Assembly: GCA_964568675.1 (NCBI GenBank)
Contig: CAZMQV010000005.1
Coordinates: 1-64,000 of the forward strand
DNA: 64,000 nt
From: UPXZ01 sp964568675
GTDB lineage: Bacteria; Bacteroidota; Bacteroidia; Bacteroidales; Paludibacteraceae
Reading direction: 5' to 3'
Every line of letters starts with the position of its first letter. Position 1 is the stretch's first letter. The translations under genes and the position numbers were made by a program. Shown here piece after piece: positions 53,664 through 63,056 of this stretch. Under the pieces are notes generated by a model. It saw nothing but the letters and a program-made list of their open reading frames with translations. It did not search any database and had not been told where the DNA came from.

Positions 53664-54773
53664 ATGTTTTTTATGGCTCGAATAAGACTGCTGACATTGT
53701 TTACGCTAATAGCCTTTGTTGTTTTTGGTAGCAACGATGGCTATCAAATACTTGTTGGTACTTATACTCAGGGTACGGCAAGCAGAGGAATTTATTTGCT
53801 GAAAATTAGCAAGAATGGCGATTTTGTAACCACTAAACTGCTTGCCACGAGTGCCAATCCAAGTTTTCTGACGTTCTCGCCTGATAAGAAAATGGTGTAC
53901 GCAGTAAACGAGCAAGGCGAAAGTAGTGCTGTGAGCGCATTTAATTTCGAAACGAAAGATTCCCTTCGGTTTGTCAATTCGGTATCGAGCCGTGGCGACG
54001 ACCCCTGTTATGTTACAGCCACCAATTCGCATGTCTTTGTTGCTAATTATTCGAGTGGCAGCATATCAATCTTTGAGCGTAGTGCCGATGGAGCTTTGAG
54101 CGATGCAGTTCAGGTAGTGAGGCAGGTAGGGAAGTACTATGGTAATCGACGCATGGGACCAAGCAACACCCATCAAGTTCTCCTTTCGCCTAATGGCAAA
54201 TATTTGCTTGCTACAAATTTAGGAAATAACCAGGTTTATACATATCGTTTCGCTCCCAAGAATGAAGGAGATATTATTGAGGAAACAAGTCGCGCAGTTG
54301 TGAAACCCAAAAGCGGACCGCGACATATTACAATCAGTGAAGATGGTCGTTTCGCTTATTTGGTTCATGAACTCGATGCGAGTATTACCGTATTTGCAGT
54401 GTCGCCATCCGGCGAACTTGAAATAATTCAGGAAACAAGCCTTGTTACCAATAAATCAAAAGAAAATGGAGCCGCCGATATCCATCTTTCGCCCAATGGC
54501 AAATTTCTCTACGCTTCAAATCGTGGCGAGTGCAACAACATCACCTGCTTCAAAGTACAAGAAAATGGAAAGTTGAAGTTTTTGAAACAATACAAAACTG
54601 AGGGTATTGGACCAAGAAACTTTACAATCACTCCCGATGGCAATTATCTTATTGTTGGCAATCAAAGAAGCAATACAATCGCTTTATTTAGTGTCAATAG
54701 TTTCAACGGCAATTTGAAGCTGAAAAGTGTAAGCAAGGAGATTAATTCGCCGGTTTGTTTTTTACTTTTTTGA
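53664..54773 (+). CDS. Lactonase family protein (6-phosphogluconolactonase-type beta-propeller)
   Basis: Exported seven-bladed beta-propeller-like protein, 369 residues from the ATG at 53664 (an in-frame ATG at 53673 is an alternative). A signal peptide (ARIRLLTLFTLIAFVVFG) precedes YQILVGTYTQGTASRGIYLLKI, and repeated blades carry HxxxxSPNGKYL and GPRHITISEDGRFAY. The family includes Pgl-type 6-phosphogluconolactonases, but export makes the sugar-phosphate role doubtful here; the substrate is unknown. The frame also runs back to a TTG overlapping the previous stop. Confidence 0.88.
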   Translation: MFFMARIRLLTLFTLIAFVVFGSNDGYQILVGTYTQGTASRGIYLLKISKNGDFVTTKLLATSANPSFLTFSPDKKMVYAVNEQGESSAVSAFNFETKDSLRFVNSVSSRGDDPCYVTATNSHVFVANYSSGSISIFERSADGALSDAVQVVRQVGKYYGNRRMGPSNTHQVLLSPNGKYLLATNLGNNQVYTYRFAPKNEGDIIEETSRAVVKPKSGPRHITISEDGRFAYLVHELDASITVFAVSPSGELEIIQETSLVTNKSKENGAADIHLSPNGKFLYASNRGECNNITCFKVQENGKLKFLKQYKTEGIGPRNFTITPDGNYLIVGNQRSNTIALFSVNSFNGNLKLKSVSKEINSPVCFLLF

Positions 54774-55133
54774 TTAATTTCGGAAAAATCGATGCGTTAC
54801 AGCAAGCTAATCTGAAAAAAAAATGAGTTAATCGACTCTTTTTGATTGAATATGTCGGATTGAAGTGCTGTGATGTCATTCTTATATGCTATCAGGTTAT
54901 TTGTGTAATAATTTTGTTTAAAATAGTGTTTTTTGTATTTATTAATTGAAATTTATTAATATATTTGCATCGTAGAAAATAGAAATTAATCAATATATTT
55001 TTAGTAATCAAATATTTTGAATTGTAAAATTTTATATTAGAGCTTAATGCGATGATTGTTAGTGGATTAAATGCTGTTTTTTTATTTGACGAGAAATGAA
55101 GTTTACTTAATAATATAGATAACACACACGAAT
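54774..55133. other. AT-rich gap before the ROK regulator
   Basis: No gene seen. A weak A-stem-T structure near 54818-54844 could end the lactonase transcript. A -7 box lies at 54960-54967. The long 5' leader to the regulator ATG (about 160 nt) is strongly AT-rich. Confidence 0.6.
54960..54967 (+). promoter_or_regulatory. -7 box (TATATTTG) before the ROK regulator
   Basis: Exact TAnnTTTG match about 167 bp before the start at 55134. A TTTTG lies 24 bp upstream, slightly long for a -33 element. Confidence 0.5.
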
Positions 55134-56342
55134 ATGACAAAGAAAATTTTTCAAAATTTAGAGAAAAGTACAAAAACGAATCAAATTAAAAAAAATATTA
55201 TTAGTTTCTTTCTGAATAATGGAAAAAACTCAATTTCCGAACTTTCGAAAGAACTTGATTTGAGCGTGCCGACGATTACCAAGCTTATCAATGCGATGTC
55301 CGATGAAGGATTGATTTCTGATTTCGGGAAGGTGCAAACTCCCGAAGGAAGGCATCCGAATGTGTATGGTCTTAATCCCAGCTCGGCTTATTTTGTGGGA
55401 GTCGATTTGTTGAAGGATAATTTGAATCTTGCTTTGATGGATTTCAATGGCGATATGGTAAAGCTAAGTCTTAATGTTCCTTATTCTTATGACAATACGG
55501 AAGAGGGTTTTGAAAACCTATGTCAACATATCGAACGGTTTATTGGCGAATTGACGCCCCAAATGAGAGATAACATAGCTAATGTAAGTCTGAATATTTC
55601 TGGAAGAGTAAATCCGGAATCGGGCTATAGTTATAGTAGTTTCTACTTTAGCGAAGAGCCTATTAGTAGCATTCTGTCAAAAAGACTAAAATATACTGTG
55701 GTGATTGACAACGACACTCGTGCCATGGCTTATGGCGAATACATGAAAGGGCAGGTTGATGGTCAGAAAAACATAGTATTCGTTAATATAAGTTGGGGAC
55801 TTGGCATCGGAATTATTATCGATGGGAAACTGTTTTATGGAAAGTCCGGTTTCTCAGGCGAATTTGGACATTTTCCTGCTTTCGACAATGAAATTTTATG
55901 TCATTGCGGCAAGAAGGGCTGTCTCGAAACTGAGACTTCCGGGCAGGCTATCTATCGGGCTGTTGTAGAAAGAATTAAAAATGGCGAAAGCTCAATTCTT
56001 ACCAGTAAGGTGAGTGATTTGAGCGAGCTAACACTTTCCGATATTATTGAAGCTACTAACCAAGAGGATACGCTTTGTATCGAAATTGTGGAAGAAGTGA
56101 GCGCGAAATTGGGTAAATACATAGCCGGCCTTATTAATATCTTTAATCCTGAGATGGTAATAATAGGTGGGCCGGTGGCTGAAACCGGTGGTTTTGTGAT
56201 GTTGCCGATACGTAGTGCAATTAGAAAATACTCTTTGAGCTTAGTTCACAAAGACTCACATTTGGAAGTTTCGAAACTCAAAAACAAAGCCGGGGTTTAT
56301 GGTGCATGTTTGTTGGGTAGAAACCGATTATTCTCCAATTAG
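55134..56342 (+). CDS. ROK-family transcriptional regulator
   Basis: 402 residues. An N-terminal winged helix (about 15-75, SISELSKELDLSVPTITKLINAMSDEGLI) is joined to a ROK sugar-kinase-fold domain. The zinc motif CHCGKKGCLE and the sugar-site GEFGH are present. ROK repressors release DNA on binding a sugar such as GlcNAc or ManNAc-6-P. It heads the epimerase-SusC-SusD-transporter locus on the same strand and is followed by its own strong terminator, so it likely controls the genes after it. Confidence 0.93.
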   Translation: MTKKIFQNLEKSTKTNQIKKNIISFFLNNGKNSISELSKELDLSVPTITKLINAMSDEGLISDFGKVQTPEGRHPNVYGLNPSSAYFVGVDLLKDNLNLALMDFNGDMVKLSLNVPYSYDNTEEGFENLCQHIERFIGELTPQMRDNIANVSLNISGRVNPESGYSYSSFYFSEEPISSILSKRLKYTVVIDNDTRAMAYGEYMKGQVDGQKNIVFVNISWGLGIGIIIDGKLFYGKSGFSGEFGHFPAFDNEILCHCGKKGCLETETSGQAIYRAVVERIKNGESSILTSKVSDLSELTLSDIIEATNQEDTLCIEIVEEVSAKLGKYIAGLINIFNPEMVIIGGPVAETGGFVMLPIRSAIRKYSLSLVHKDSHLEVSKLKNKAGVYGACLLGRNRLFSN

Positions 56343-56370
56343 AGTAAAATAGATATCTTTTAAGTATTCA

Positions 56371-56425
56371 GACGGAACAACATGGAGATTTTATATGTAA
56401 AATCTCCATGTTGTTCCGTCTTTTT
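56371..56425 (+). terminator. Strong terminator after the ROK regulator
   Basis: A 23-bp perfect stem (56371-56393 with 56398-56420) has a 4-nt loop and is followed by T5 on the plus strand. Confidence 0.95.
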
Positions 56426-56581
56426 GTATTTCAGAGAAAAAAGTAATTTTTTTCGGAAATATTATTTGAAAACTTTGGATATCATATTATTTTGTAGTAA
56501 ATTCGCACATTCGTAATTTAAATTATTAACTTATCAGTATATTTAAGATGTTCTTATTTAATTGACTTATTTAAATAAACA

Positions 56582-57769
56582 ATGCCGACTATGGATACTA
56601 AATCACTTGAGAGAATTTATAAAGGGGAACTTCTGAATGAAGTGCTGCCTTTCTGGCTTGAGAAATCGCAAGACGAAGAGTTTGGAGGATATTTTACGTG
56701 CTTAGACAGAGCGGGAAACGTGTTTGACACCGATAAGTTTGTCTGGCTTCAGGGTCGTCAGGTGTGGATGTTTTCCATGCTTTACAATAATGTTGAAAAA
56801 AGAAAAGAATGGCTCGATTGTGCCCTACAAGGAGGAGAGTTTCTTCAAAAGTATGGCCACGATGGAAATCTCAATTGGTATTTTTCGCTAACACGCGATG
56901 GAAAACCACTTGTAGAGCCTTATAATATTTTTTCATATACTTTTGCTACAATGGCATTTGGGCAGCTTAGCAAAGCGACAGGCAATGCTGAATATGCTGA
57001 AATCGCCAAAAAAACTTTTGACATCGTCCTTGCGAAACGCGACAACCCCAAAGGGAAATGGAGTAAAGCAAGTCCTGGAAGTCGAAGTTTAAAATCATTC
57101 TCGCTCCCGATGATTATTTCCAACCTTGCTTTGGAGATTGAACACTTATTGGATGAAGATTTTCTTCAACAAACTATTGATGAATGTATCCACGAAGTGA
57201 TGGATGTTTTTCGCCGTCCGGAACTCGGAGGTATAATCGTTGAGCATTTGAATACCGACAATACACTCTCTGATAGTTTTGATGGGCGCCTGATAAATCC
57301 CGGACATGGAATTGAAGCCATGTGGTTTATCATGGATTTGGGAAAAAGACTAAATCGCCCGGAGCTGATAGAGCAAGCGGTAGATACCACACTGAAAATA
57401 ATTAATTACGGTTGGGACGAACAATTTGGGGGTATTTTTTACTTTATGGATAGAAAAGGCTGCCCTCCACAACAATTGGAATGGGATCAAAAACTTTGGT
57501 GGGTTCACATCGAAACGTTGATATCACTAATCAAAGGCTATGAACTGACAGGAAATAAAGACTGTCTGAGTTGGTTTGAGAAGATTCACGACTACACATG
57601 GAGCCATTTCAAAGACCCGAAACATCCGGAATGGTGGGGATACTTAAACCGCCAAGGCGATGTGCTGCTCGACTTGAAAGGTGGAAAATGGAAAGGCTGT
57701 TTTCACGTACCGCGCGGACTTTATCAAGTCTGGAAGAGTTTAGAAAGAATAAATTTAGCAGAAATTTAG
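56582..57769 (+). CDS. N-acylglucosamine 2-epimerase (AGE/RnBP type)
   Basis: (alpha/alpha)6-barrel epimerase of 395 residues interconverting N-acetylmannosamine and N-acetylglucosamine. It resembles renin-binding protein closely: INPGHGIEAMWF, YGWDEQFGGIFYFMD, QQLEWDQKLWWVH and KGGKWKGCFHVPRGLYQ. These favour the AGE branch over cellobiose 2-epimerases. In Bacteroidota such an enzyme (NanE role) follows sialic acid aldolase. ATG at 56582; a second ATG at 56591 is possible. It sits between the ROK regulator and the SusC/SusD pair. Confidence 0.93.
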   Translation: MPTMDTKSLERIYKGELLNEVLPFWLEKSQDEEFGGYFTCLDRAGNVFDTDKFVWLQGRQVWMFSMLYNNVEKRKEWLDCALQGGEFLQKYGHDGNLNWYFSLTRDGKPLVEPYNIFSYTFATMAFGQLSKATGNAEYAEIAKKTFDIVLAKRDNPKGKWSKASPGSRSLKSFSLPMIISNLALEIEHLLDEDFLQQTIDECIHEVMDVFRRPELGGIIVEHLNTDNTLSDSFDGRLINPGHGIEAMWFIMDLGKRLNRPELIEQAVDTTLKIINYGWDEQFGGIFYFMDRKGCPPQQLEWDQKLWWVHIETLISLIKGYELTGNKDCLSWFEKIHDYTWSHFKDPKHPEWWGYLNRQGDVLLDLKGGKWKGCFHVPRGLYQVWKSLERINLAEI

Positions 57770-57816
57770 AATACAAGAGACACAATAACTAATACAAACT
57801 TTTAAATTATTAACCA

Positions 57817-60800
57817 ATGAAGAAACATTTGATTTTATTCAGCTTTATGTTGCTTTCGGTAATGATTTTTGCTCAAAAGCAAACCATCACCGGGAAAGTT
57901 ACTGACGTTACAGGCGACCCGCTTATCGGGGCTACTGTGAAAGAGGTTGGTAATATAGCCAACGGAACAATTACAAATTATGATGGTCAGTTCACGCTCA
58001 GTGTTAACTCAGGAGCAACCATCGAAATTTCTTATGTGGGATATTCGACTGACAAGATAAAGGCATCGGCTACTCCAATGGCAATAATCCTGAAAGAAGA
58101 CGCGGCAATGCTCGACGAGGTTGTTGTTACTGGTTACACCGGAACTCAAGTGCGTTCAAGAAGCACTAACTCCATCGCGAAAGTTGATAACAAGAAAATG
58201 TCCGTCGGAGTTTTTTCTAATCCGGGTCAAGCTCTATCGGGTGCCGTTTCGGGTCTTCGAGTTACACAAACTTCCGGTAATCCGGGTTCAACACCAAGTA
58301 TCGTTTTGCGTGGAGGAACTAATTTGGATGGTTCAGGTGCTCCTTTGGTAATCATTGACGGACAAATACGCGGAGGGCTTTCCGATATAAATCCGGAAGA
58401 CATTGAAGACATGCAAATAATGAAAGATGCCGGGGCGACCGCCATCTATGGTGCTCGCGCCAACAACGGTGTGATACTCATTACGACTAAAAAAGGGAAA
58501 AGCGGAACTTCTGAAATTAACTTCAAAAGTAAAGTGGGTATCAACTATCTGAACAATGCTTATGAATTTGCAGATGCTGAAACCTACCTGAAGTGGATGC
58601 GTACAGCTCACGTTGTAGCATCTACTATCTGGACAAGAGCAAATGGTGCCGGTGTAGGGCATGGCAATACGAATGGACTTACTGGCTCGCAACCTTATGG
58701 GACGGGCAACGCTTACTTCGCTGCAGATGGCAAGACACCTTTAGTAAACACAACAAACTCTGTGTGGAGTACCATGTATTACGAGCCTAAATATGATTTC
58801 CTATTGAATCAAGGATGGCAGAAGATGCGCGATCCTGTTTATGATTATTTGAAATCAATAAACACAAATCCAAATACAGTAGTTCCCGAATACCTGATAT
58901 TTAAAAACACAAGCCCTACGGACTTCAACTTTCAGGATCCATCATACACGCAGGACTACAACCTGAACATGTCTGGAGGAAATGATAAAGGTCATTACTA
59001 TGCCGGATTGGGATACAACCATTCACAAGGGCTTCCAATATCCTCGTACTACAAGCGATATTCATTCCTGATTAATGGTGATTATAAAATTAAGCCTTGG
59101 CTTACATCCATATCAAGCTTTAGCTTTGGTAGAGCCAATTGGCAATCCATGCCCGGGTCGCAAGGCGACGAATCAAATTATTTCAGTAGGGTGCTATCAT
59201 TGCCTCCTACCGTGCGTCTTACCAGCGAAGACGGAACACCTCGTTTAGGTAATAATGCCGGTGATGGCAACCAAAGCTTCCAACCCGAAAAGTTTTTTCG
59301 TTTTAATCAAACGGACAAATTTACAATGAATCAAGCGTTTAAGATTGACTTTACCAAATCGCTTTATCTGAGAGCGGGAGGTACGTTGTACTACAGCGAG
59401 GGCTTTTATGAAGCATTCAATAAAGATTATCAAACAGGGCCTACAGCATTCAATCGCGACAGAAGTACTTCCGCTTCATTCGACCGCACCCTGGATCAGA
59501 CATACAACGCGGTATTAAATTACGAAAAACAATTTGGCGAACACTATTTGTCAGCCATGGCAGGTTCCGAGTTCTATGATAGCTTCAGCTACGGCATGGC
59601 GGCATCAGGCTCAGGAGCAGCTACCGATGATTTCCGCGATTTGCAATATACATCAAGCGATAAAGATAAAAGAAGTATTGACTCCTACCATAACAGACAA
59701 CGTATTCTCTCTTTCTTCGGACGCGCCAATTATGATTATATGGGAAAATATATTCTTTCGTTGGTAATGCGTCGTGATGGATATTCTCGCTTGATAGATA
59801 ATCGTTGGGGTACATTCCCGGGAGCATCAGCAGCCTGGATGTTCTCAAAAGAATCGTTTATGGCCAATCAGAATGTTATTTCATTCGGTAAATTAAAAGC
59901 CAGTTACGGGTTGAACGGCAACGTGTCTGGCGTAGGATTTTATGAGCTGCAAGGAAGTTATCTGGGTTCAACCAAATATAACGGATTATCGACTGTCATA
60001 CTCGGGTCGGTTTCCAATCCGGGGTTGCAATGGGAAAAATCACGCACTTTTGAGTTCGGCTTGGATTTAAGCTATCTCAACAACCGCTATTCTACAAATT
60101 TCAATGTATATGATCGCTTAACTTCCAATAAATTTGCATCATTGAGTCTGCCAATCTCTTCCGGCATCAGTAGCATACGTACCAATAACGGTGAGTTCCG
60201 TAATCGAGGTGTGGAAATTGACTTAGCCGCCAAGCCACTTCAGATTAAAAACTGGAACTGGACTATCAATGCCAATATCACTTACAACAAAAACACGGTA
60301 GTAAAATTACCATATAATAATTTACCGCTGAATCGTCAGGGTGGAAGTCAGGTTTACACCGGAAATGGTAATGATTTAGCGTGGGTAGGCGGTTACCAAG
60401 AAGGGCAAGAGCCGGGCGTTCTCTATGTATTTAAAGCAGAAGGTATTTACAAAAATGAAAGTGAAATACCCGATAATATGGTTGTTAAGCCACACACATT
60501 CCAGGGAGCAACAACTCGTACACTTTATGGCAAAAATAACTGGGCTGCTATGACTGAAGCAGATAAAATTGCAAGTAGAGGATTTCCAATTCAGCCGGGT
60601 GATGTGAAATGGAAAGATGTGAACAGCGATGGTATTATTGACGACTATGATATGGTGAAAGTGGGCAACACTACGCCACATTGGTATGGTGGTTTTAATT
60701 CAACACTGAATTACAAGAACTTCTCATTGTACGCGGCATTTGACTACGCATTAGGCTTTTATATGATGGACTATCGCTTGCCGTGGATTCTTGGTACGAT

Positions 60801-61164
60801 GCAGGGAACATTCAACATGACAACTGATGTAAACAATACATGGACTACCGATAATCCGAATGCCAAATATCCAAAATATATGTGGGCTGACCAGCTCGGA
60901 AAAGGCAATTATCGTAATTCAACTTTATTCGCATACCGAGGAGATTATTTGTCGTTCCGTCAGGTGTCTTTATCCTATTCGCTACCTCGGGCGTTGATAA
61001 ATAAAGCTAAAATCGAGAAGTTAGAACTGTCAGTTACAGGTCAGAATTTAGGCTACTTAACAGCAGCTAAAACCATGTCGAACCCTGAAAAAGGAGGAGG
61101 TATTCAAGACGCAGGTTACAGCTTGCCACGAATACTGACATTTGGATTAAATATATCATTCTAA
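57817..61164 (+). CDS. SusC-like TonB-dependent outer-membrane receptor
   Basis: 1115 residues. Signal peptide (1-19), carboxypeptidase-D-like domain (about 20-95, QTITGKVTDVTGDPLIGAT), TonB box (about 100-108, DEVVVTGYT), plug (about 115-225, RNNGVILITTKKGK-like end) and a long beta-barrel ending in a Phe (LTFGLNISF). It imports a glycan or sugar oligomer with its SusD partner, which starts 34 bp later. Context suggests a sialic acid or amino-sugar ligand. Confidence 0.95.
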   Translation: MKKHLILFSFMLLSVMIFAQKQTITGKVTDVTGDPLIGATVKEVGNIANGTITNYDGQFTLSVNSGATIEISYVGYSTDKIKASATPMAIILKEDAAMLDEVVVTGYTGTQVRSRSTNSIAKVDNKKMSVGVFSNPGQALSGAVSGLRVTQTSGNPGSTPSIVLRGGTNLDGSGAPLVIIDGQIRGGLSDINPEDIEDMQIMKDAGATAIYGARANNGVILITTKKGKSGTSEINFKSKVGINYLNNAYEFADAETYLKWMRTAHVVASTIWTRANGAGVGHGNTNGLTGSQPYGTGNAYFAADGKTPLVNTTNSVWSTMYYEPKYDFLLNQGWQKMRDPVYDYLKSINTNPNTVVPEYLIFKNTSPTDFNFQDPSYTQDYNLNMSGGNDKGHYYAGLGYNHSQGLPISSYYKRYSFLINGDYKIKPWLTSISSFSFGRANWQSMPGSQGDESNYFSRVLSLPPTVRLTSEDGTPRLGNNAGDGNQSFQPEKFFRFNQTDKFTMNQAFKIDFTKSLYLRAGGTLYYSEGFYEAFNKDYQTGPTAFNRDRSTSASFDRTLDQTYNAVLNYEKQFGEHYLSAMAGSEFYDSFSYGMAASGSGAATDDFRDLQYTSSDKDKRSIDSYHNRQRILSFFGRANYDYMGKYILSLVMRRDGYSRLIDNRWGTFPGASAAWMFSKESFMANQNVISFGKLKASYGLNGNVSGVGFYELQGSYLGSTKYNGLSTVILGSVSNPGLQWEKSRTFEFGLDLSYLNNRYSTNFNVYDRLTSNKFASLSLPISSGISSIRTNNGEFRNRGVEIDLAAKPLQIKNWNWTINANITYNKNTVVKLPYNNLPLNRQGGSQVYTGNGNDLAWVGGYQEGQEPGVLYVFKAEGIYKNESEIPDNMVVKPHTFQGATTRTLYGKNNWAAMTEADKIASRGFPIQPGDVKWKDVNSDGIIDDYDMVKVGNTTPHWYGGFNSTLNYKNFSLYAAFDYALGFYMMDYRLPWILGTMQGTFNMTTDVNNTWTTDNPNAKYPKYMWADQLGKGNYRNSTLFAYRGDYLSFRQVSLSYSLPRALINKAKIEKLELSVTGQNLGYLTAAKTMSNPEKGGGIQDAGYSLPRILTFGLNISF

Positions 61165-61198
61165 TACAGTTACGAACATCAAATTAATAATAATAGAC

Positions 61199-62803
61199 AT
61201 GAAATCAATAAAATATATATTCACCGTGCTGTCAGGAATAGCATTCATGCTTACATCCTGCAATAGTCTCGATTTGAGTCCGATTGACAATTATGCCAAT
61301 ACCAATTATTGGAAAAATGTTTCACACGTTCAAACCTATGTAAACGGTATGCATCTTGACATCCGATCGTCGGCTTTCACACGTAATTTCTTATTGGGCG
61401 AAGCACGTGGTGGACTACAGCTTATCGGCTCAAGCTCCATGGGATATTCTACCTACGATGATATTATCAAAAGTAATTCACAGTTATCGGGCGATAACCC
61501 CGGACTTACCGGTTGGGGAGGCGCAGGAAGTATTTATAGCCAGATATTTGATTGCAACTTAATGATTCAGAATGTTGAAAACAATGATTTGCATACATCG
61601 AACAAAGCGGTTATCGATTATTTATTGGCTCAAACTTACGGTATCCGTGCTTTTCATTATTTCAAGCTTTATCGGGCTTATGGTGGCGTACCCTTGATTG
61701 ACAGGGCGAAAGTAATGGAAGGACAAGTGTCGCCCGACCTGCTTTATACAGCTCGCTCCACGCCTAAAGATGTTATGAACTTCATTAAAGCGGATATTGA
61801 TAAATCAATCGCATACTTCACTTCATCCGGTAGCGAATGGACAAACAATGTTACTTGGTCAAAAGCAGCATCTCAGATGCTTGCCGCTGAGGTGTATTTG
61901 TGGTCGGCTAAGGTGTCGCTTGGAAATCAGGTGCCAGCTTCAGGTGATTTGACAAAAGCCGAAAGTTATTTGAATGATGTGAAAAATAATACGCGCTTCG
62001 AATTGTTGTCTGATTACGCAAATATTTTTGCCACCAGTAACAAAGGTAACAAAGAAATTATTTTTGCCACTTACTACGCCGATGGTGAAGCAACAGCCGG
62101 CCATATTTATAATTTTCTGTATGAAATTTCCAATATCAGTAAATTTTATGATAAATCAGGCACTGTGCTTTCCGACCCGCTCAACACGAAAGGTTCAGGA
62201 CAGCAGCGCTATGAATACACACTGGATTTCTGGAAAAGTTTTTCGGCAAAAGACAAAAGACGTGATGCTACATTTTATGAATACTATGATAAAAGTGGCG
62301 TAGTAAAAGGTACCGTTCTTAAAAAATTCATCGGGTCAATCAATTCCACAGGCTCTCGCGTGTGGGACTCTAACGAGCCTATCTACCGCTATGCCGATGT
62401 GCTCCTTATGCTTGCTGAGGTGGAAAATATGAAAGGCGGAAATCCGGCACAATACATCAACCAAGTACGTAAACGTGCTTACGGAGCAGATTGGGTGGAA
62501 GCTACTGACGCATTCACTAACAGCGATTTCAAAACCAATGAGTATGCTATTCTTTATGAAAAAGACAAAGAATTTGTATTTGAAGGCAAACGCTGGTACG
62601 ATGTGATTCGAATGAAGGATGCGCCAAGCGGACAGCCACTCGTATTCGATGCAGCTTCTGCTTACACTACAACACCGGTTTTGAGTCAGGCAGAGAAACA
62701 CAAAGTGCTTTGGCCGATAGATAAAGGTACTTTGGGCGCCGACCCTCAGTTAAAACAAACACCGGGCTACAAAGTAGGTGATCAGGTTGAAGAAGTTTGG
62801 TAG
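61199..62803 (+). CDS. SusD-like surface glycan-binding lipoprotein
   Basis: 534 residues. Lipoprotein signal peptide with the lipobox LTSCNS, then the helical SusD/RagB fold (NTNYWKNVSHVQTYVNGMH, and QIFDCNLMIQNVENND). A characteristic C-terminal segment has FVFEGKRWYDVIRMKD and YKVGDQVEEVW at the end. It is the lid of the SusC pore. A terminator at 62818-62860 follows. Confidence 0.95.
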   Translation: MKSIKYIFTVLSGIAFMLTSCNSLDLSPIDNYANTNYWKNVSHVQTYVNGMHLDIRSSAFTRNFLLGEARGGLQLIGSSSMGYSTYDDIIKSNSQLSGDNPGLTGWGGAGSIYSQIFDCNLMIQNVENNDLHTSNKAVIDYLLAQTYGIRAFHYFKLYRAYGGVPLIDRAKVMEGQVSPDLLYTARSTPKDVMNFIKADIDKSIAYFTSSGSEWTNNVTWSKAASQMLAAEVYLWSAKVSLGNQVPASGDLTKAESYLNDVKNNTRFELLSDYANIFATSNKGNKEIIFATYYADGEATAGHIYNFLYEISNISKFYDKSGTVLSDPLNTKGSGQQRYEYTLDFWKSFSAKDKRRDATFYEYYDKSGVVKGTVLKKFIGSINSTGSRVWDSNEPIYRYADVLLMLAEVENMKGGNPAQYINQVRKRAYGADWVEATDAFTNSDFKTNEYAILYEKDKEFVFEGKRWYDVIRMKDAPSGQPLVFDAASAYTTTPVLSQAEKHKVLWPIDKGTLGADPQLKQTPGYKVGDQVEEVW

Positions 62804-62817
62804 TTGCTTGAACAAGA

Positions 62818-62860
62818 AAGCGGGTGGGAAGCGAGATAATCCTCCCCACCTGCTTCTTTT
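62818..62860 (+). terminator. Terminator after the SusD-like gene
   Basis: 11-bp arms (62818-62828 with 62845-62855, one G-U pair), then a T8 run on the plus strand. Confidence 0.85.
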
Positions 62861-63056
62861 TTTTGATTCTAAAAATAAGTTGAATCAGAAAAACAAGTTA
62901 GCGCATTCGCATTAATCACTTTGCTATCTATTTATCAGCGAATCAGATATTTTAACCCTAATGAAGACTTCATTTTTTAGGAGAAAACTGGTTTGAAAAA
63001 ACAGTTATTTCATCGGAAATTAGCATTATCATTAATCCATTTCAGACACACAAACT

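Noticed and set aside
55134..57769. Cellobiose/mannan epimerase locus
   Set aside because: The epimerase has the renin-binding-protein motifs rather than the cellobiose 2-epimerase pattern, and no mannan or glucoside phosphorylase is nearby.
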